64,000 nt of DNA from positions 1 through 64,000 of the forward strand of contig NZ_JACAPG010000014.1 of assembly GCF_013385825.1 (NCBI RefSeq), given 5' to 3'. The notes below the pieces were generated by a model. That model was not told the origin of the DNA. It did no database searches and saw only the letters and a list, made by a program, of their open reading frames with translations. The DNA is from Pseudomonas reactans. Lineage in GTDB: Bacteria; Pseudomonadota; Gammaproteobacteria; Pseudomonadales; Pseudomonadaceae. Below are positions 59,203-64,000 of the stretch, piece after piece (position 1 is the stretch's first letter; each line of letters opens with the position of its first letter). The position numbers and the translations under genes are program-made.

Positions 59203-62200
59203 TCAATACACATCACGCAGATAACGCTTCTGCTCACTTAACTGCCGCCAGTACTCCACTGCACCCTCGACGCCAAGCCCGCCGTGGGTTTGCGCGACTT
59301 GGCGCAGGGCCTGGTCGACATCTTTGGCCATGTGGCTGGCGTCACCGCAGATGTACAGCCTGGCGCCATCCTGCAACCAGCGCCACAGCTCGGCCCCCTG
59401 TTCGCGGATGCGGTCCTGCACGTAGACCTTCTGCGCCTGGTCGCGCGAGAACGCAAGGCTCAAGTGGTTGAGCAGGCCGTCGCGCTGCATGCCTTGCAGT
59501 TCGTCCTGATAGTAGAAGTCGCTGGCGGCGTGCTGTTCGCCGAAGAACAGCCAGTTGCGCCCCTGATGACCCAGCGCGCGACGTTCCTGCAAGAACGCGC
59601 GAAAGGGCGCGATACCGGTGCCGGGCCCGATCATGATCATCGGCACGTCGCCGTCAGTCGGCGTGCGAAAGTGCTTGGACGGCTGCACGAACAGCGGCAC
59701 TTCGCCGTCGCCGACCCGGTCAGCCAGGAACGTCGAGGACACACCCTTGCGCTTGCCATAGCGCACGGCAGCCACGGTGAGATGCACTTCCTGCGGATAG
59801 GCCTTGGCACTCGAAGCGATTGAATACAAGCGTGGTTGCAAGCGCTTGAGGGTGCCCAGTAATTCATCCGCCTTGCACTCGATGGGGTAGGCCTGCAGCA
59901 CATCCGCCAGTTGCCTGCCCCACAGCCAGTCATTCAGTTCGGCCTTGTGTTCGGGGTTGAGCAAGTGCTTGAGGCCAGGGTTGGTGCTGCGCTCGGCGAT
60001 GAAGGCCAAGGTGTCGCTGCTGGGCCGGGCGATTTCGAAGTGCTGGGTCAAGGCCTGTTGCAGCGGCACATCGCCGAAGGTGTCGATGTTCACGCTGGTC
60101 TGGGCGTTCAGGCGGGTGAGGTCGAGCAGTTCGTTGACCAGTTCGGGACAGTTGCGCGGCCGCACGCCCAGCGCATCGCCGGCTTCGTAGGTCAGCCCGG
60201 AGTCGGCCAGGTCCAGGGCGAACTGACGGGTTTCCTTGTGGACGCTTTGCGGATTCAGGTGTCGGTTGAGCAGCAGGCGTGAGCCGTACAGCTTGGTTTT
60301 TCCGGCGGGGGTGGCGGGCGCGACTGGCTTTGCCGGGGCGAGGGTTTGCTGGAAACGCACCAGCCACGCATCAGCCAGCGCTTCGAATTCGGTGTCGCAG
60401 TCGACGCGTTCCAGCAGGCGGGTGGCGCCCAGTTCCGACAGGCGTTGGTCGAGTTGCTTGCCGTGGTTGCAGAACTGGTCATAGTTCGGATCACCCAGGG
60501 CCAGCACTGCGAAGCGCAAGGACTCCAGGCGCGTCTCGGCGGTGCTGAGGCTGTGCCAGAAACCTTCGCCATTGTCCGGTGGGTCGCCGTCGCCAAAGGT
60601 GCTGCTGATCAGCGCCAGGGTGTGGGTGCTCGCCAGTTTGCTCGCCGGGAAATCCGACATCGCGCTCAGTTCCACGGCAATGCCCGCGTCGCGCAGGCGC
60701 TGGGCAAAACGCTCGGCCAGGGCTTCGGCGTTGCCGGTTTGCGAGGCCCACAACAAGGTGACGGCTGGGGAGGACGCTGCGAGGGATTGCGTATGGCTGA
60801 ACAAACCGCCGAGCAAACCGTTCAACCACAGCCGCGACGCATCGGCCAGCGGCGCATTCGCGGGCATTGTCGGCACGCCGACGGCCTGGCGCGCGGCGTT
60901 GGACTGCAGGCCGCTGAGAAAGCCGGCGAGGTAGGTGCGCTCATTCTCGCTCAAGGGGGGCGCGGGTAAGTTGCGGATGCCGGCGATTTCGGCGAAGGCG
61001 TCGAGGCGCGACATGGCGGTGTCCTCTGCTACGGGGGAAGGGAGGTCCAGGAATTGGTGGTCGATCAGCTCGACGCGGGTCAGGGCGACGGCGCAGTACT
61101 TGAACTCCGGCTGTAAGGAAATCGGGTCCACCGCGTCGTTGGTCACTGCGTTGATGGCCAGGTTTTCACCGAACACATCGTTCCAGTGGAACGGCGCAAA
61201 ACAATTGCCTGGCCGCACACGGTCGGTGACCACGGCGGGCAGCACGGCGCTGCCGCGCTGGGAGCGTATTTCGACTCGATCCTTGTCCTTGATACCCAAG
61301 CGGCTCGCGTCTTCGGGGTGTAATTCCACAAAGGGGCCGGGGTTGAGTTTATTCAGGGTCGCAACCTTGCCGGTCTTGGTCAGGGTGTGCCATTGGTGCT
61401 GCACACGGCCGGTGTTGAGCACGAAGGGGAACGCGTCTTCCGGCATTTCTGCGGGCGGCATATGCGGGCGGGCGAAGAACTGGGCTTTGCCGTTTTCGGT
61501 GGCGAAGGCGAGGGTGCCTGTGCCCAGGTAGCGGATCGGATTGCGGTCAGCGCCATGCTCCGATGCGCAAGGCCATTGCAGCGGCTGCTCACGCAGGCGC
61601 GGGTAGCTCGCGCCACGCAGGTCGTAGCCGGTCTTGGGGTTCCAGGCGCGTTTGATTTCTTCAAACACGTCGGCGGCGGATGCATAGGTGAACGCATCGG
61701 CAAAGCCCATTTCGCAGGCGACCCTGGCGATGATCTGCCAGTCGGGCAGGGTCTCGCCGGGCGCGTCCACGGCTTTTTGCATCAGGGTCAGGTTGCGCTC
61801 GGAGTTGATCATCACCCCTTCGGCCTCGGCCCACAGCGCGCCGGGCAACAGGATGTCGGCGTAGCGGTTGGTCTCGGTGTCGAGAAAAGCATCCTGGGTG
61901 ATCACCAGTTCGGCGGTTTGCAGGCCTTTGATCACGGTCTGCCGGTTAGGCACGCTGGCGACCGGGTTGGTGCAGATGATCCAGCAGGCCTTGATCTGCC
62001 CGGCAGCCATTTGCTCGAACATTGCCACGGTGCCGCTGCCAGCCTGGCGCGGCAGGCTGTCGTGGGGGATCTGCCACAACTCTTCGATAAAGGCGCGGTC
62101 GGCCTCGACCAGCACCGAACGTTGCCCCGGCAGCCCAGGGCCCATGTAACCCATTTCGCGCCCGCCCATGGCGTTGGGTTGACCCGTGAGGGAAAACGGC

Positions 62201-63177
62201 CCGCTGCCCGGCCGGCAGAGGGCGCCAGTGGCCAGGTGCAGGTTGCACAGCGCGTTGGTGTGCCAGGTGCCGTGGGTGCTCTGGTTGAGGCCCATGGTCC
62301 AGCAACTCATCCACTCGGCGGCCTGGCCGATCCAGTCGGCGGCTTGGAGGATATCGGCTTCGGCCAGGCCGGTGATGGCGGCGACTTGATCTGGCGAATA
62401 GTCCTCGAGGAATTCCGGCATCGCCTCCCAGCCTTCGGTAAAGGCGGCGATAAAGGCAGGGTCGGTGTGGCCGTTTTTGACCAGCAGGTGCAGCAGACCA
62501 TTGAGCAACGCCAGGTCGGTGCCGGGTTTGATCGGCAGGAATAGGTGGGCCTTGTCCGCCGTGGCACTGCGCCGGGGGTCGACCACGATCAGCTTCGCCC
62601 CGGCCTTGACCCGGTCCATCATGCGCAGGAACAGGATCGGGTGACAGTCAGCCATGTTCGCGCCGATCACGAAGAACAGGTCGGCGCGATCGAAGTCTTC
62701 ATAAGACCCCGGCGGGCCGTCGGAGCCGAGGGAAAGTTTGTAGCCACTGCCGGCGCTGGCCATGCACAGCCGCGAGTTGGACTCGATGTTGGGGGTGCGG
62801 ACGAAGCCCTTGGCCAATTTGTTGATCAGGTACTGGGACTCCAGTGACATCTGCCCGGACACGTAGAAAGCCAAGGCGTCCGGGCCGTGCGTGTCGAGGG
62901 TGTGACGCAGGCGGTGCGCGGTTTCGCGGATGGCGTTGTCCATGCCGATGCGCACCGGGTCATTCTGTCGGGCCTGGCGTACATAGGCGTTTTCCATGCG
63001 CCCGGACTCGGCGATGGCTTGCCCGCAGGTGGTGCCCTTGGTGCACAGGCGGCCAAAGTTGGTGGGGTGGGCTTTGTCGCCGATCACCTTGACCACTTTA
63101 TTGTCTTGCACCTGCATGACGATGCCGCAGCCCACGCCACAATAAGGACACACACTGCGTATGCTTTGGTTGGCCAT
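59203..63177 (-). CDS. nasA: Fused assimilatory nitrate reductase / CysJ-type flavoprotein
   Basis: A 1324-residue cytoplasmic enzyme reducing nitrate to nitrite with electrons from NADPH (predicted). The N-terminal [4Fe-4S] site is C10-x2-C13-x3-C17 and C45, then the Mo-bis-MGD domain to about 560 and the molybdopterin-binding domain at about 580-700. A flavodoxin domain (about 804-945; LLWASQTGNAEALA), FAD domain (about 960-1170; RLYSIASS) and NADP domain (about 1180-1324; GPGTGIAPFRAF, ending YLRDVY) follow. The reductase is thus built in, as in sulfite reductase CysJ. It is divergent from nirB and has a sigma54 promoter and antitermination leader. Confidence 0.93.
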   Translation of the reverse strand: MANQSIRSVCPYCGVGCGIVMQVQDNKVVKVIGDKAHPTNFGRLCTKGTTCGQAIAESGRMENAYVRQARQNDPVRIGMDNAIRETAHRLRHTLDTHGPDALAFYVSGQMSLESQYLINKLAKGFVRTPNIESNSRLCMASAGSGYKLSLGSDGPPGSYEDFDRADLFFVIGANMADCHPILFLRMMDRVKAGAKLIVVDPRRSATADKAHLFLPIKPGTDLALLNGLLHLLVKNGHTDPAFIAAFTEGWEAMPEFLEDYSPDQVAAITGLAEADILQAADWIGQAAEWMSCWTMGLNQSTHGTWHTNALCNLHLATGALCRPGSGPFSLTGQPNAMGGREMGYMGPGLPGQRSVLVEADRAFIEELWQIPHDSLPRQAGSGTVAMFEQMAAGQIKACWIICTNPVASVPNRQTVIKGLQTAELVITQDAFLDTETNRYADILLPGALWAEAEGVMINSERNLTLMQKAVDAPGETLPDWQIIARVACEMGFADAFTYASAADVFEEIKRAWNPKTGYDLRGASYPRLREQPLQWPCASEHGADRNPIRYLGTGTLAFATENGKAQFFARPHMPPAEMPEDAFPFVLNTGRVQHQWHTLTKTGKVATLNKLNPGPFVELHPEDASRLGIKDKDRVEIRSQRGSAVLPAVVTDRVRPGNCFAPFHWNDVFGENLAINAVTNDAVDPISLQPEFKYCAVALTRVELIDHQFLDLPSPVAEDTAMSRLDAFAEIAGIRNLPAPPLSENERTYLAGFLSGLQSNAARQAVGVPTMPANAPLADASRLWLNGLLGGLFSHTQSLAASSPAVTLLWASQTGNAEALAERFAQRLRDAGIAVELSAMSDFPASKLASTHTLALISSTFGDGDPPDNGEGFWHSLSTAETRLESLRFAVLALGDPNYDQFCNHGKQLDQRLSELGATRLLERVDCDTEFEALADAWLVRFQQTLAPAKPVAPATPAGKTKLYGSRLLLNRHLNPQSVHKETRQFALDLADSGLTYEAGDALGVRPRNCPELVNELLDLTRLNAQTSVNIDTFGDVPLQQALTQHFEIARPSSDTLAFIAERSTNPGLKHLLNPEHKAELNDWLWGRQLADVLQAYPIECKADELLGTLKRLQPRLYSIASSAKAYPQEVHLTVAAVRYGKRKGVSSTFLADRVGDGEVPLFVQPSKHFRTPTDGDVPMIMIGPGTGIAPFRAFLQERRALGHQGRNWLFFGEQHAASDFYYQDELQGMQRDGLLNHLSLAFSRDQAQKVYVQDRIREQGAELWRWLQDGARLYICGDASHMAKDVDQALRQVAQTHGGLGVEGAVEYWRQLSEQKRYLRDVY

Positions 63178-63194
63178 CTGAAACCTGCGTAAAC

Positions 63195-63247
63195 AAAAAA
63201 GGCGCCTTGCAACCCTCCGTTCAGAACGGGGATTACACGGCGCCTTT
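63195..63247 (-). terminator. Leader terminator of nasA
   Basis: On the minus strand AAAGGCGCC (63247-63239) pairs with GGCGCCTTT around an inner CCGTT/AACGG hairpin and is followed by six T residues ending 63195. It lies between the predicted transcription start and the nasA ATG, so expression needs antitermination. Confidence 0.8.
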
Positions 63248-63276
63248 GTCGTGAGAGGGCAGTCAGCGTTGACTGC
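63236..63276 (-). promoter_or_regulatory. ANTAR-type two-hairpin RNA in the nasA leader
   Basis: On the minus strand, hairpin 1 is GCAGTC-AACGCT-GACTGC (63276-63259) and hairpin 2 is CACGAC-AAAGGC-GCCGTG (63253-63236, one A-C mismatch). Both have six-nucleotide loops with A at 1 and G at 4, the signature of ANTAR/NasT targets. Hairpin 2 uses bases of the terminator's left arm, so the two are mutually exclusive. Confidence 0.8.
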
Positions 63277-63293
63277 TTGGTTGGGGTGTTCCT

Positions 63294-63309
63294 AGCAAGT
63301 CACGCGCCA
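63294..63309 (-). promoter_or_regulatory. Sigma54 promoter of nasA
   Basis: Minus-strand TGGCGCGTGACTTGCT has GG-N10-GC and differs from TGGCAC-N5-TTGCW at one core position. Predicted start is near 63284, just before leader hairpin 1. Confidence 0.8.
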
Positions 63310-63325
63310 GGTTTCACCGCCCTCC

Positions 63326-63425
63326 TGTAGGAGCCAGCTTGCTCGCGAAAATCCTCAACGATGACGCGGGTTGCCTGGTGTTGTGCGTCGTTCTTGGGTT
63401 TTTCGCGAGCAAGCTCGCTCCTACA
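63326..63425. repeat. REPIN, GCTTGCTCGCGAA type, in the nasA-nirB gap
   Basis: TGTAGGAGCCAGCTTGCTCG and CGAGCAAGCTCGCTCCTACA flank about 60 bp. Spacer text is related to the 33906-34005 copy. It lies between the two sigma54 promoters. Confidence 0.9.
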
Positions 63426-63463
63426 GGGGATGTGCACATTTATGAAGCGCGGCGCACCAGTTG

Positions 63464-63480
63464 GAGGCGCTGGGGGAGTG
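63464..63480. promoter_or_regulatory. Candidate NtrC site
   Basis: GCACC-N7-GGCGC differs at one base from GCACC-N7-GGTGC. It is about 60-70 bp upstream of the nirB -24 element and outside the REPIN. Confidence 0.5.
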
Positions 63481-63533
63481 TTTTGGGATGCTTAATGGAT
63501 GCCAGCAGCGTTGCTGCGGGGAGTCCGACGGCT

Positions 63534-63549
63534 TGGCACAGACCCTGCA
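63534..63549 (+). promoter_or_regulatory. Sigma54 promoter of nirB
   Basis: TGGCACAGACCCTGCA has an exact TGGCAC -24 block and GC at -12 with GG-N10-GC spacing. Predicted start is near 63560, giving a leader of about 165 nt. Confidence 0.8.
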
Positions 63550-63610
63550 AGCTCCCCCATAACCCACTTCGGTCAACGACGATCGACACAGGGGCAATAG
63601 CGGAGAATCC

Positions 63611-63659
63611 GGCGCAGTCGCCTGATCCGAACCCGCATAAGAACAGGCAAAGACGCCTG
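63611..63659 (+). promoter_or_regulatory. ANTAR-type hairpin(s) in the nirB leader
   Basis: Hairpin 2 is CAGGC-AAAGAC-GCCTG (63644-63659), a hexaloop with A1 and G4, close to the AAAGGC loop of the nasA leader. A GGC-GCAGTC-GCC hairpin (63611-63622) may be hairpin 1, but its loop starts with G and it lies 21 nt away, so it is uncertain. Hairpin 2 overlaps the left arm of the next terminator. Confidence 0.7.
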
Positions 63660-63689
63660 GAACCGCAAGGTTTCAGGCGTTTTTTTTTG
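63653..63689 (+). terminator. Leader terminator of nirB
   Basis: ACGCCTGGAACC (63653-63664) and GGTTTCAGGCGT (63669-63680) form a 12-bp stem with one G-U pair and a GCAA loop, followed by a run of T. It ends about 40 bp before the nirB ATG, so read-through must be regulated. Confidence 0.88.
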
Positions 63690-63727
63690 CTTTTTTAAAC
63701 CGTGATGAGCCTTGTCGGGTGCTTACT

Positions 63728-64000
63728 ATGAACCAACTCAAAACCTTGATCGTCGTCGGCAATGGCATGGTCGGCCACCACTGTGTGGCGCAATTGATCG
63801 AGCTTGGCGCGCTGGATCACTACCGTTTGCATGTATTCAGCGAAGAGCCGATGCGCGCCTACGACCGCGTGCACCTGTCCGAATATTTCACTGGCCGCGA
63901 TGCTGAGTCACTGGCCTTGTCCGACGCCGAGCTATACCAGACGCCAGGTGTCACCCTGCACCTCGGCATACCGGTGCTGGAGATCGACCGCGCCCGCTGC
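63728..64000 (+). CDS. nirB: Nitrite reductase large subunit NirB (partial, cut by window end)
   Basis: The first 91 codons of an assimilatory NAD(P)H nitrite reductase, cytoplasmic, reducing nitrite to ammonium. The visible part is the FAD-binding start, with the dinucleotide fingerprint LIVVGNGMVGHHCV and the Pyr_redox-type RAYDRVHLSEYF stretch. The siroheme and iron-sulfur parts lie beyond 64000. The reading frame is open to the window edge. It is divergent from nasA and expressed through a sigma54 promoter and an antiterminated leader. Confidence 0.9.
   Translation, partial: MNQLKTLIVVGNGMVGHHCVAQLIELGALDHYRLHVFSEEPMRAYDRVHLSEYFTGRDAESLALSDAELYQTPGVTLHLGIPVLEIDRARC

Noticed and set aside
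63712..63906. 64-codon plus-strand frame at the window end
   Set aside because: It is out of frame with the real nirB start at 63728, whose frame stays open to 64000 and shows the FAD fingerprint.

Overview
The window is chromosomal DNA of a fluorescent Pseudomonas (P. fluorescens group). The evidence is the high-GC gene style, ampR-ampC, AcnB, MiaE, a ParRS/MipBA-like locus, an itaconate cluster arranged much like P. aeruginosa PA0877-PA0886, Crc/Hfq-type CA motifs, and six REPIN-type inverted pairs with the TGTAGGAGC core. No tRNA, rRNA, prophage, IS element or CRISPR array was seen. All assignments come from reading sequence and motifs; no database search was possible.

Layout. 1-6.5 kb: a dispersed-repeat-like stretch, acnB (minus) with a long structured 5' region, a DUF1289 gene, a tandem universal stress protein behind a near-ideal Anr promoter, miaE, and an MFS gene overlapping the miaE tail. 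6.6-11.5 kb: a two-component pair facing a minus-strand lipoprotein/outer-membrane pair, read as parR-parS and mipB-mipA (polymyxin/envelope stress sensing). The beta-lactamase-fold lipoprotein has Ala where the catalytic Ser should be. 11.5-21.7 kb: a GFA protein, then the itaconate catabolic cluster: LysR regulator, ich, acyl-CoA dehydrogenase, MmgE/PrpD protein, ict, ccl and a DctPQM TRAP transporter. It would turn imported itaconate into acetyl-CoA plus pyruvate. 21.7-34 kb: ampC/ampR, then small housekeeping or accessory genes (dienelactone hydrolase, thioesterase, YceI, EamA exporter, MocR regulator, NTF2-like protein, DUF6434-RidA-CPBP mini-operon, amidase, XRE regulator, DUF2834 and MAPEG proteins).

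34-39.2 kb: a divergent, apparently uncharacterised sugar/cyclitol module. On the minus strand are SDR, PhyH-type dioxygenase and a periplasmic sugar-binding protein; on the plus strand are a LacI regulator and an IolG-like dehydrogenase. Three of its genes carry Crc-type CA motifs before their ribosome binding sites, and there is no ABC ATPase or permease beside it. 39.1-52.3 kb: two c-di-GMP enzymes, an Fsr-like exporter with AraC neighbour, GAF protein, ProP, GNAT, an ExuT-like transporter with a clear sigma70 promoter and operator, a MarR-GNAT fusion, and a PQQ-type sugar dehydrogenase/DUF2231 pair with a Cra-like site upstream. 52.4-59.1 kb: uvsE, an outer-membrane SphA/MetA-like protein, a nucleotidyltransferase, a LysR regulator, an alpha/beta hydrolase and a dCACHE chemoreceptor.

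59.2-64 kb: assimilatory nitrate reduction. A fused nitrate reductase/CysJ-like flavoprotein (minus) is divergent from nirB (plus, cut by the window end). Each gene has its own sigma54-type -24/-12 promoter and a leader RNA with a hexaloop hairpin (A1, G4) that competes with an intrinsic terminator, as expected for NasT/ANTAR antitermination. This is the best-resolved regulatory architecture in the window; the 34-39 kb module is the best candidate for an undescribed pathway.
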